DNA of 64,000 bases from Hepsetus odoe (taxonomy: Eukaryota > Chordata > Actinopteri > Characiformes > Hepsetidae): NCBI GenBank assembly GCA_017165825.1, contig CM029384.1, positions 10,103,867 to 10,167,866 on the forward strand, read 5' to 3'. How positions within the stretch are numbered: the first letter of the stretch is position 1; every line of letters starts with the position of its first letter. Below the pieces are notes generated by a model. That model was not told the DNA's origin, did no database searches, and saw only the letters and a list, made by a program, of their open reading frames with translations. This document shows positions 47,501 to 59,900 of the stretch, one piece after another. The position numbers were made by a program, and so were the translations under genes.

Positions 47501-50500
47501 TGAATAAAGAAAGAACAAACCACCACAATAAGAACAAGCTGTTTCAGCCCTGCCTTCTCCTCCATCTTGCTTATGTGGGAATGAGTTACTTAACCATATG
47601 ATGGGCATCAGTAAATGGTGTTTAAAACCCTTTATTTTTTCTTGCCAGATTCAACATTAAAGTTAACCTGCAGCTAGTCTCCAGCTTCATGTTGACGGGC
47701 ATCTCCGGGGGTGCCAAGTACGCTCAAAATGGGCAACTCTTTGCCCGCTTCAAATTGACAGAGACGCTGTCAGAGGACACGCTGGCCGGCAGGTTGGTAA
47801 TGACCAAGGTGAACTCGGTGCTCCTTTTGCCTGTGTGCCGAGAGCGAATGGGACAAGGCCATCCCACCAGCACCAAGGAGCGAGTTTATGAAGCGCTAAT
47901 AGAGGAGAAGACCAAGGACTATATCTTCCTGCGCATCTGCAAGGACTGCTGTGAGGAGCTCAATCTGGTACCCGACAGAGAACTACAGGTGGGATGCTGA
48001 TTAGGATGCCAATCAAACGTCAACTTGTCAGATTTGTAAGCAAGCTAATCAGCCATTGACGTCCAAGGATGGCCCACATGTCATTTGTGATTATTTATAA
48101 ATCAAAACGGCATCTGTTTTCCAATCCTTCTTTATCACTTAGCTTAAACATGCTGGGTTTTAATGCTTTGTCTTAAGAGCACTCTGTAGAGTGCTTCAAC
48201 AAAATCAGAATGTTTCATCCTGAAACTTAGCATGAATGGACAGCGCTAAGCTGTGAGGCTAAATGGGTGTAAATTTGAACCTGTGCCATTTCTGAACTGT
48301 AATATGGCTGTGGGATGATTATTTATTTATTTTTATTTCGAGCAGTCATTAAGATAACATCAATAAAATGACTTTGTTTATGTGGATTAATTGATAAAGT
48401 TTACAGTGGTGTTGATAGGAACCACATCTGAAATGTTCACTGCTTTTAAAGGCTCATTTGAAGCCTTCTAAGGCCTGGGGGAGCCATCATTGCTCCCTTG
48501 GCACTTTCAGTTGCTGCCTCCTGCTGCAAGCCTGAGAGTGTGTATGGGTAAAATTCAGAGGTCTAATTTCATTGTGGCTCACGGTGTGCTGTGCCGTGTT
48601 TCACAATGATGAGAATGGTTATCAGTAAGCTGTATGATGATTGATTTGACACATAGTCCTCCAAAAACCATTGCTTTACCAAACCCTACCCAACAACTCT
48701 GCATGATTTTACACTTCATCATCTTTAAATTACTCTATTAAAAGAATGACCACTGTTCCAAAGTGTTAGTTTATGCTTAGAGCAGGTTTAGGCACTATGT
48801 ATCTTTATACTGAAACCTGAAACCAGCTCCTTCACCAGTCCAAAAGCAGACAGTGCAGCTTAAAGCAATAATTGAATTGTGATGGCTGACTCCCAGGGCC
48901 CTTTTTCCACAGATGACTCCCTAGCAGGCTGTCCTCCAAAGAACAGTCTTTGGACTATATTACCCCATGCTCTCTTTAAAAACAGTGGCGAGATCCCATT
49001 TATAAAAGCAACTTTTGGCCTCTCACATCCACTGCTGTGCTTAAACGGCATTAGGGCTTTAGGAATGAACCTCTTTGGCATGTGGAATCCCACTGGAATC
49101 CTTCATGGCTGACTGGCATAATTTGAAAAGCCTCATTAGTGGATCCAAATGCATGCAATTTTTCATATCAGCCTCTGGACGTTCACAGGTTCACAAGCTT
49201 TTAAGGCCATTGAACGTATTTGTGAGGACTCAAAGAAATGATTTTGCATTTTTATTTGCAAGCTCTTTGAATTGCTCATATCTCTTAGAGTAGAGAGAAA
49301 TGTGGAATAACAGCAGGCTATGTTAGACCAGCAGGTGTTTGTGATCTAGGGTGTGTTCATGTGGTTCCTATGTGCTCTGCTAGGTGGAGCTGCAGTTCCA
49401 GCTCAACAGGCTGCCTCTTTGTGAAATGCATTATGCTTTGGACCGCCTCCGAGACAATAGTATCCTCTTCCCTGACATCTCCCTAACCCCCACAATCCCT
49501 TGGAGCCCCAACAGGTAAGCCTAATAACCTTCTTGGCCACTCATATTAATGTACCCTTTATAACAATGGTTGAGCCAAAAATCTAATTTGCATAATTATC
49601 CAATTACCCCTGCTTTGAAGATTCCTTTATTTGGTGTCCAAAGTTACTTTAGTTTTGAGAAATCAGCACTATAAGATTTTCTCACTTGCTGAATCAGAAG
49701 GGTTGATAATGTCAGACAAGTTTCTAGGCTGTCCTAGCCTGTGAAACTTGTGTGGCAGGTTGTGTGGGCTGCAAGGTGCAGAAATGCGCTTTTAAATCTG
49801 TAAAGAAAAGTCTGTTAGTAAATGTTTGAGTGTCGCAAACCACTAGAGATGAGTAGTTTGAGGGCAGTATGATTTATTTGGCAAGTGGTTTAGGCGTGCA
49901 TACACAATACAAACGGATAGCTCTAGGTTTCAGGCTTTAACTCCCTGCTGGAATATTAAAGTGAGCATCTAATTATTCCCTAAGTACAATGATGCTGACC
50001 AGTTTGGTTCTCCTCACTTAGTAGAGGACCGTTTAATGGTTGTCTTTCTCTTAGAGTATTAAACCCTTTTTTTTCCTTTGCTACAGGCAGTGGGACGAGC
50101 AGCTGGACCCTCGCCTGAACGCTAAGCAAAAAGAAGCAATTTTGGCCATCACAACACCCCTTTCCATTAACCTCCCTCCTGTGCTTATTATTGGACCTTA
50201 TGGCACAGGCAAAACTTTCACGCTGGCCCAGGCTGTCAAGCACATCCTCAAGCAGCCTGATGCACGGTGACTTCCAATTTTAATTCTTTGAGGGAAGCCT
50301 TTTACAGGGGAAGAAAGAGGACTTTTTACATATCAAATCTCTACAGATGTGAATTGTTTGGAGTTTAGGGTTAGGAGAGTAATTATGCATTGCATTATGT
50401 ATGTTTTCTCAGGGTCTTAATCTGCACCCATTCGAACAGTGCTGCAGATTTGTATATAAAGGACTACCTTCATCCATACGTGGAGGCAGGCAATCCACAT

Positions 50501-51762
50501 GCAAGACCTCTCAGGTAACCACAAAAAACAAATTTAGATTATCTCATTTTTGTACTTATTTATGTAATGCTATCAAAGTTTCTAACAATTTTTCATAAAC
50601 TTTGCTTATGTATTTTTAATTACATTAATTAAATACTGAAAACTGATAAGCAGTTTCATAGTGAGTTGCATACAAATGTAGGGCTCAGTTCAGTCTGGCT
50701 TTCCTGCACATGCCTCTATACTATTTGAGTGAGTGAATTATGACCGGTAGAGGAGAGCAGGAAAAAATGGTGTCTTTGTATATTGCAGTACAAAATTATT
50801 TTTGCTATTTTTCATCAGTGACTGGAGAAGTCATCAGGGTTTTAAGCTGTTAAAAATTCTTTGCACAAGCGAAGCTCTGTCAAGGCAGAATGTTTCTTCA
50901 AGTGGTTGCTTATGAATGTGTTCTAAATTATCCTTGTGAACTGCTTATCTGATGAAATAAGATAGCTAATATTGATAACACCTACCGCTTATATATAGTT
51001 TCTTCTGCTATGTGCTTTTCCTGATGTGTTCATCCTTGATGTGTTCACAGGGTTTACTTTAGGAACCGCTGGGTGAAGACAGTGCATCCAGTGGTGCAGC
51101 AGTATTGCCTGATATCTGGAGCTTACTTCACTTTCCAGATGCCCACGCGGCAGGACATAGAGCGCCACCGGGTGGTGGTTGTTACACTCAGCACCTCCCA
51201 GTACCTCTGCCAGCTTGATCTGGAGCCTGGTAAATACTTATGTGCACACACGTTTGTTTACTTACGTTATTTCTCTTTTCAGCGATTAAACACATTAGTG
51301 CTTGCTTACACAGTTAGAGCGCCTATATTGTGCAAGACCGAGAATGTGTGGCTGTGCTTTTGATTAAATTTCCACCCTGTACTCTCCTTCAGCTGCATTA
51401 AAACAATCTACCCCCCCGCACCCCCCCGGGTCTCGACTTTGAATTTGCTGGACCCAAACAAACTGCAGATAGTATTCATATTGCACTTGAAATGATGATA
51501 AAAACCATATTTCTTTATGCCTCCATGCAAAAGCTACAAAGTAAAATAGCTGTAACGATGGAAATGTTTTTTTTTCCCTCTCTGAAAGAGGTGTTTGGGT
51601 CTGTTATAGTTTATTAAGAGAGGCTAATTCCTGTCTTGTATGTGTCTGCTCGCTGGATCATCTGTTGCTAAGAGACCCAACTTGCCTGTCTAACACGCAC
51701 AGCATCATTAGCTTTCACTGCCGGCTCTCTTCTTCCCCAATCCTCTCCCCCTTTCCTTGGTT

Positions 51763-51821
<59 letters not shown>

Positions 51822-51856
51822 TATTATATTATATTATATTATATATATGAAAGAGT

Positions 51857-51892
<36 letters not shown>

Positions 51893-54800
51893 GTTCATCA
51901 AGAGTCAGTGCTGCTGGATTTGCAAGTCTGATAAAAAGTTCAGGGAGTTGCTGTATTATCCAGAGGTGGCAAAAGCACAGCAGCCTGACACCTACTCTGT
52001 GTAGGATTTCTTCTATGGCAGTGGTGCTGTGCCACCACAGGGGACAGCATGGTGTGGGCGGCAGAGTGGACACAGGATGGAGTGCCTGTGTACAAACTTT
52101 GCAAGAAGGAAAACAAGTTTATCTTTTTACATGCATAATACTGGATATCCTTGTTTTTATCCTACTAATGACCACTCAAGCAGTTTGCCTGCTGCCCATT
52201 ATATTGTTTAATTGTTTACATATATAGATTTCATATAATTGTTTAACTGCTTGTCTGTCTCTTTTGAATGAAATTGCATTCGTATTATGGGGTATTCGTG
52301 GGGGGAACACCCCATAATACAAATTATGATTAAATGATTAATCTGGCTTCATTAATTGTAATGACTGCTAGGCAGCAAAGCAGAAGAAAAAGATTTACTT
52401 AAAATCAACTGTAATGAAACCAGTTCAGATGGTTGCAGCTGTTCTTTTGCATCAGGGAGCCTCACTTTGAGTTAATATTTCTAGAAAGTAACTTATAATT
52501 AGGCCAGTTTAGTCTGACTTTTATAATAGCAGACATAATTGCTATAGTACTGATAAGAGCACTTCCTGGTGAAGTTCAGTGCCACACTTTTATAGTATTA
52601 ATTATCTAGACAGCGGTGGGCTAGTGTTTAGGGACTAGGCCCCAGGATCGGAAGGTCATGGGATCGAATCCCAGGCCAGTAGCTTGCCCTGAGGTACCCT
52701 TGAGCAACGTACCGTCCCCATCACTGCTCCCTAGCACTAGCTAAATAGCTGCCCCCGCTGCATGTGTGTATGGGTGAAAAGCAGTGGATGCATTTCATTG
52801 TGTCTCACTTTGTGCTGTGCTGTGTTTCATAATGACGGTCACTTTCACTTCATTTCATTTTCAAATTAGATAATTATTATAAACTTACTTTAAAAAAGTC
52901 CGGTTGTAAGCAAAATATGAAGAAATGCGGGGTGGCTCAATTCTTTTGCGGAGTGCTGTATGTACTGTACATTTTGCACCTTTTGCTGAAAACAGCTTTG
53001 ACCATGCATTTTGCTTTTACATTTTTGGCCAAAGTATCCCTGAAGTTATAAGGAAATGTAAAGTAAAGACAAGCTAGTCATTTTGTTATAGTGATTTTAT
53101 ACATCTTCATAAACAAGTGTTAATGGTCTGGGCTGCAGCTCGAGGGAGTTTTTTAACATAGCAGTAGAAAAAAATCCAGTTATTTCAGTCAGACTGTTTA
53201 TAGCTTTAAATATGTTTTTGTTTTAAAGCATCTTTTTGAAATGTATTTTGTGTACATGTATTTGAATATGGCACTTTATGCACTTTAGATTTCATATAGT
53301 TGCAATTACACCTAGCATTATTATTTGTATTATATATTTTTTGTGCAGTTTAGCTTCTCTAACAGAAATGCTTGATCAAGAGTTGTCCGGCTTAGTAGCT
53401 GTCTGAATAAAATGGTTATTATGTGTGCACGTTTGTCTATGTGCCTTGTGCATGGTACACAGTTATGGATTATTAATAATCACTTCTGTGAAGGTTCCTA
53501 TAATGAATATTTAATTGTGTCTTCGTCCATTCATCCTAAGGGCTCTTCACACACATCCTGTTGGACGAGGCAGCCCAGGCCATGGAGTGTGAGACCATCA
53601 TGCCGCTGGCACTGGCTTGCAAGAGTACGCGCATCGTCCTTGCTGGAGACCACATGCAGGTATGTAGCTGGACACATCACTGCTGAGGATGCATTAATTC
53701 CAGAATGGCCAATCCTTGTCTGGATGTGACCACTAAAGCAATTTAGTAGCATGACCGAGATGCATCATAACATAACAAGCACTGCAGCCCCATCTCTCTG
53801 CATCCATCATCCAACTCATGAATGTTAGTTTTGTCTGCATTGTGCATGCTGCCTAATAGTTAGCCACTGAATGCTGATCACAGTGCTGGCTTCATTACTT
53901 TGAAGAAAAAGGAAAGAGATGGAATATGCAAATGTTTGTTAACTGTGTACAATAAGAAATTGTGCAAATAATATATAAATAAGAGGTTAATACCAGCTTG
54001 GCATAATACTTTTTATTGCAGTTATATATTTTGATAATTTTTTGTGGGAAAAAATAATGTGCGCTTAATTTTTACACCTTTTCATTCATCACTAAAAAAG
54101 AAAGCATCTTTGTTTTGTAGCTAGCTTCCCATCCTATTTGTAACTAGCTTCCCATCTCTCATTGATTTTTTTTTTTGCTCCCCAGCATAGAGCTGATAGT
54201 TTAGAAATATTTGTAGGTCCTCTTATGTGGTGTGCACAGGATATTTAAGTTTTAAATGCAGATTTTCAATATTCCCTAAAAGTCTGGGAGCAGTGATGTC
54301 CTAAATCTAACCCTTTTTCCTAACACTAACACTGTTTCCTGCACAACTGCCTGCCACTGGCAAGGTCTTCTTTAATAGCAATTCTCCAAACTTTCAGTGA
54401 TTGTTAGATACTTCATTCAAGAACATCTGTTATGTGTTGTGATGTATACTTCAGACTTTGACTTTTGAGAGGGTCACAGTTAAGATTACCTGCTCATGTC
54501 CATTTGATGCTTGTGCAAAAAAAGTGTAATACTGGACCTCCCTCCTGGGATCTAGCCTTTTAAAGATTTGATTTTTGATTTCTCTGTGCTATTTTTGACA
54601 GTTCTTTTCTAAATTACAAGCAGGAAGTATTTAGGTGTGTTTTAGTTTAATTTGCTTTACTGGCGTCTTTGATGTCAGATCTTTGCTGTCAGGTGTTCTA
54701 AAAGCCACTTAGATCAAGGCTATTGAGCGTAAGTACAAACCCCTCTTCATTCTTCATTTGTTACACTCTGGCTTTGTCTCCATCTGACTTTGATTTATAG

Positions 54801-56905
54801 ACTTTTGGCAAGAAAACATGTAATTTAACTAAAAGTGCTCAGACTTTCATGTATAATTGTATCTACGAACACATTGTAGTAGGAAGACCTCTCACTAGCA
54901 TGCAGGGTGATATGAATTGGATGCTGGTGTACTTAATGGAAAAATTAATTCTTTATTCCTTCAACGATCATAGCTAACATTTTTATGTAGCAACAGATTT
55001 ACCAAACGACCACTATGATTTCATAATTATTTGTAAATGTATGGTTAAGAAATTTGGATTCTGATAATTTACCAACTTCAGACAACCATGGATATTAAAT
55101 TGGTAATTTCTCTCACTTAATAGCAAAAAAAGAAGACTAGGAAGCATCTGTTCCTCAGCAGAAAAGCACAGGACAGCAAACAGGCTCCTAATGAACTGCC
55201 CTTTAGATAAAACCCTCATATCCTCCCTCACTTCCTCCAGCCTTAATTATTCAGTTCAGACTTCTCTCATGCCTGATGTGAGAATGTTGGAAGGCTGTAC
55301 TGGACAGCCAACTGATACTAGCAAACTTGACTAAATGTATGATTTATGCCATTTTTAATTTGTTAAATATGTTTACAACTGCCAGATCTGCTAATACACA
55401 TTGTCACCACTGAGATATGAATGCACAGACATCAGCTTTGCTCTGAAGTGTACAGTGTAAACATGAAATTTTTACTTTGTCTGTCACAAACTATTACAAT
55501 CTACTATTCTTTTTCTCAGGACTGAAGGACTCGCATGTTTAATCTTTATCAGTATTGAAAGCCCTTGTATTTTGCTATAGTATTGATGGTTTTGTAATAA
55601 AAAGATATTTTTATCATTCTTCCCTCCAGCTAAGTCCGTTTGTGTACAGTGAGTTCGCCCGGGAGAGGAACCTGCACGTGTCTCTGCTGGACCGGCTGTA
55701 CGAGCACTATCCCTCAGAGTACCCCTGCAGGATCCTGCTGTGTGAAAACTACCGCTCCCATGAGGCAATCATCAAGTAGGTGTGAACTTTTTCACATCGC
55801 TCTTCATGAAGAGGCAGACATTCATACAACTCAATGGGGTTTTGCTGCTGTGAAGGGAACATGCATAAAATCAAACAAGTAACGTTCACTGACACAATAC
55901 ATGCAAGTAGCAACTTGACCACATTTCATCATAGTCTGCCTGACCATGGTATATGCCAAGAGTGAGAGGTGGCAAAACAAAACAGTGCAATTCATTCTTC
56001 TGCTGTTTGTAGATGCAGTGTTTTTATTACTTCAACTGCATTCTGGTGGTAATGAAATTTCTTTGCCTGTGCATACCTTTGGGATGTCTCAGCTTTTTGG
56101 ACGTTAGCAAAAAGGAGTTGACTGTCCTTGATTGGAGTGATTATGGATGATATGTTAACTAACACAAATGCCTTGAGTGTCTTTGTGATCAAATTTATAT
56201 TGCATCTGTCTGATGTTTAGCATAAAATCTGCAAATTTTTTTGGACAATTTTAATACCATAAGACACAAACTGATGTTGGTTGTGGGTTAAGAGACCAAT
56301 TTGTAAGAAAAAAAAATACACTATTTACTATGACTCAGTTTCCTTAATGTAAGGTCTGAAGATCATTGCGTTTGATGGCCTCTTTGCTTATTTTAACGTG
56401 TAATGTAGTCTATTATCTCAGACAGACCTTTTAAAGGCCACTAGTCAGTATTTGAGACTGCAAGTGTAATTAAATGTGGTATGAGTAGCAGAGAAGGATC
56501 TGAACTTGTTAAATGACCTTTATGAAGCAGCCAGTCCTGACTGTGTAGTTTGCTTCTGGCGGCTGCAGTTATACGTCGGAGCTGTTTTACGAGGGCAAGC
56601 TGATGGCCAGTGGCAAGCAGCCGCCCCATAAGGACTTCTACCCTCTGACCTTCTTCACGGCCCGTGGGGAGGATGTGCAGGAAAAGAACAGCACGGCATA
56701 CTACAACAATGCTGAGGTAGCAAACCACTGTACCCGCCTAACACAATCTTGGTGTTCTAAACTTGCTCTATCATGAGTACCAACCAATATAGTTATCACC
56801 GTGTATTTATATTTTCTTCAATGAAATTAGAAAAATTAATGATTGCTTGGTTAAGTCCTAAACTACATTAAACACAATTGTGGTCAAACCTTTGGAAAAA
56901 AAACC

Positions 56906-56940
<35 letters not shown>

Positions 56941-59900
56941 TCTTATTTATTATATTTTCCATTCTATTCAATAGTACAGCTTTTTCACCAGCTGTTGCCT
57001 TGATGCATTGAAAATTAGACTCATTGAGTCTGTCTAAACTGCAGCTTTAAAAGCAGTCCATTTTAGCTTCTGTGAATGCCTTTGTTTGCTCACAAAGGTG
57101 TTTGAGATTGTGGAACGTGTGGAGGAAATGAGAAGGAAGTGGCCAGTGGCCTGGGGCAAGCTGGATGAGGGCAGCATTGGCGTGGTGTCGCCCTACGCTG
57201 ACCAGGTCTTCCGTATCCGTGCTGAACTCCGCAAGAAGCGAATGCCTGAGGTCAGCGTGGAGAGAGTGCTCAACGTTCAGGGTGAGTGTAGACGCAAGCT
57301 CAGAGCTGAAGGCTGACCTGATAACTGTACTTATGCTTGCCTTGTAATGGTTAAACTTCTAAAATTTCAGGTTTATCATATCCCAAGGCTTATTTTTAAT
57401 ATGAATCTGTGTGTGTACTATCAAAACACAATTTTTGGAACAACCATTTGCCAGAACCCAATTAAGATATATGCAACTAGTGCACTTATTTTGCCAAAAA
57501 TATACCACTTCAATATTGAAGACTGTCACAGCAAGGGGTTGGATGAAATCTCTCCAAGGGGTTGGATGAATTTTGCGACATGTGTATTGTGCAACTTCCA
57601 AGACCAGCATGAGGACTCGCGGAGAGGTGGAATGCACGAAATTGCTTTAACAGCATTACATTTTAGCAGGCTTGCAGGAGCAGTGATGGTTAAAGGGCTA
57701 AATTGGTTTGTGCATAATTGATGAGATGTTTGACAACCTGGACCACTCCACTGAAATTGCCTTTTGACAGAGTGGAGGTCCTCAGGTGCTCAGTCTCCAC
57801 AGCAATAATAAAAAAAATCATCTTTTGTATTGTCCTGTGATAATGAAAGAAACGTTGAATCGCTGCCTATCTGAAATTTCAGAGAATATGCTAAGCAACA
57901 TTTCTCCATATATAACAGATTTCGTCAGTTTTATAAACATTATCTTTGTCAGTTTTGTCAAAGTCTCCAACCACAACCAGGTTCCTAAATGCTGTTAGAT
58001 TTATGGTGTTGGGCAGATGCTTTCCTGTGCGTCTGTGCATGCCTAGACAGTAGTTTGCTCTTATTACACTCGTTTATGCCATGTTATTGTTTGTAGTGTA
58101 GGTATTACTATATGCATTTGAGTGCACACCATTGGATTATTTATTTATTTTTTTCCCCTCCTTCCCCCCTCTTCTTGTATTTGCCCAGTGCCCTCATTAA
58201 GCCAAACTGGCTCAACTGACACATGTACAGAAATATTTGAGAGTTTGTGTAAAACTTCTTTTCTTCTTGTACAAAATGAATAGGCGATTGAGCACAGAAT
58301 GGTGAATTAGACCTCAATAATTCCTTCTCTCTTGGTTTTAGGTAAGCAGTTCAGAGTGCTGTTTCTGAGCACTGTTCGCACCCGCCACACCTGCAAGCAC
58401 AAGCAGACTGCCATTAAGAGAAAGGAGCAGCTAGTGGAGGACTCCACAGAAGACCTAGACTATGGCTTCTTGTCCAACTACAAACTCCTTAATACTGCCA
58501 TCACTCGTGCCCAGTCCCTAGTGGCTGTTGTGGGAGACCCAATTGCGCTGTGTTCTGTGGGTCGCTGCAGGTAATGAGCTACCATCAATCACAAAATCCA
58601 TTTGTCAGTCAAAAGTTACATTTTAAAAGCCTCTATAGGTAATGGAGCTAAAGATGTTATTTTTATATTATAATTGTGAGCCAATGCGGGAATTTTATTT
58701 AATATTCATACCACAGTGTTGATAGAGAAATGGCTTTGATTTGTTAAACTGTCTGAACACCTTTTGAATGAATTTCATCTGAGCGCCTACCACTGATCAG
58801 AGAACTCGCAAAGTACATGGTAAAAATTCCTGTGATTGATTAGAGTGCTCATATGACGTGTTGTTTGGTAACTTGAAATGCCTGATTGCAATCCAGCAAA
58901 CACTTTTCTAATTAGGGTGCATTAACTGTGGATGTTTTTCCATAAGCTTATTTTAAAAAGTGAAACTATGACTTTTTAATTAGTGCACTGTTTACAAATT
59001 TGCAATTAATAGTTTATTAATTGGTGTAATTTGATAGCCTGCAAGGAAGCTAGAGCTGAAGAAACACCTGGAGTAACTGAAGAAATATAGGCATATGAGT
59101 GCATTCCTCACACTGCTGGTTGTTTTTGGCATCAGCTTGTGCTGTAGCGCTGACCTAAAGGCCGGGTACTCTCTCAACTACCATCCCACATTTCCACCTG
59201 GCTTGGCACACTCCAGCCTCTTGCTAGACCTTGTAGTGCCAGTAGCTAGGGAGGAAAACATAAAAACAATTGGCACTTTTTCCCAGGGTGCTGTGGGAGG
59301 GAGACATGAAGCTACTGCTCTTGCCACTGACTGGCTTACACGAGCTAAGATGGTGCTTTAGTTTGGCTGTGTGTTTGTGCTTGTGTGTAATTATTTTGAA
59401 AATTATACATTTAACGCTAGATTTGTCCTGATTGGGTGGTCATTCTTTTGTGTCATCAAATCTTTGATTTGGAACTTAAACTTCATCTCCTCATCATGGC
59501 TACAAGTGATCAGCCCCACAGGCAAGGACAAACTCGAGTTGTGTTTCATTTGCGTGTATATATGTGTGTTCAAACACGGTTCTTAAGGGGACGGTCCATC
59601 AGCCTCTGCTCCCCGATCCCAATCCTCTCTAGCTTCAGCTCACTGGTCGCTATGGAGACTGCCTTGCAACAGCCAATCGTTGGGGCCCAACCACAGGAAA
59701 TGTCAAGCCGAAAGTCCCGACAATTAAATCAATCTGTGAGTGTGTGTGTGTGTGTGTGTGTCTGTGTGTGTGTGTTTGCAAGCGGGCGCGTGCACGGGTG
59801 TGTGTGTGTGTGCGGTAGGAGGATATGTGGTCCTCTGAGCCAACCTAATGCTCAGTTGCATGTTTAGCAGGCAGCATTGGCAACACAGTCATCTAAAGAC

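Larger units (their letters stand above)
41018..47648 (+). other. helz: helz introns between coding exons 1 and 11
   Basis: The introns of 327-1032 bases here are AT-rich and contain no gene. The only mobile-element trace I see is the SINE scrap near 45182-45305. Homopolymer runs include A-runs near 42479-42489 and 42907-42927 and a T-run near 46140-46157. Confidence 0.7.
51230..53540 (+). other. helz: helz intron between coding exons 15 and 16
   Basis: A 2.3-kb intron with a long TA repeat, a small perfect hairpin (52282-52320) and a SINE. No gene. The 156-codon frame at 51757-52227 starts in the TA repeat and is an artefact. Confidence 0.7.
55776..58341 (+). other. helz: helz introns between coding exons 17 and 20
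   Basis: No gene apart from exons 18 and 19. A pure ATT repeat lies near 56909-56940. GAAATCTCTCCAAGGGGTTG and AAGGGGTTGGATGAA at 57534-57570 show a short tandem GGGGTTGGATGAA duplication. Confidence 0.6.

Noticed and set aside
51757..52227. 156-codon plus-strand reading frame
   Set aside because: Its first third is Tyr-Ile from the TA repeat. The remainder is intronic with no recognisable protein.
58342..58350. GTAAGC at the start of helz exon 20 read as a splice donor
   Set aside because: Exon 19 ends in G before its own GTGAGT, and GG-T/AAG/CAG restores the conserved NVQGKQFRV reading, so these bases are coding.
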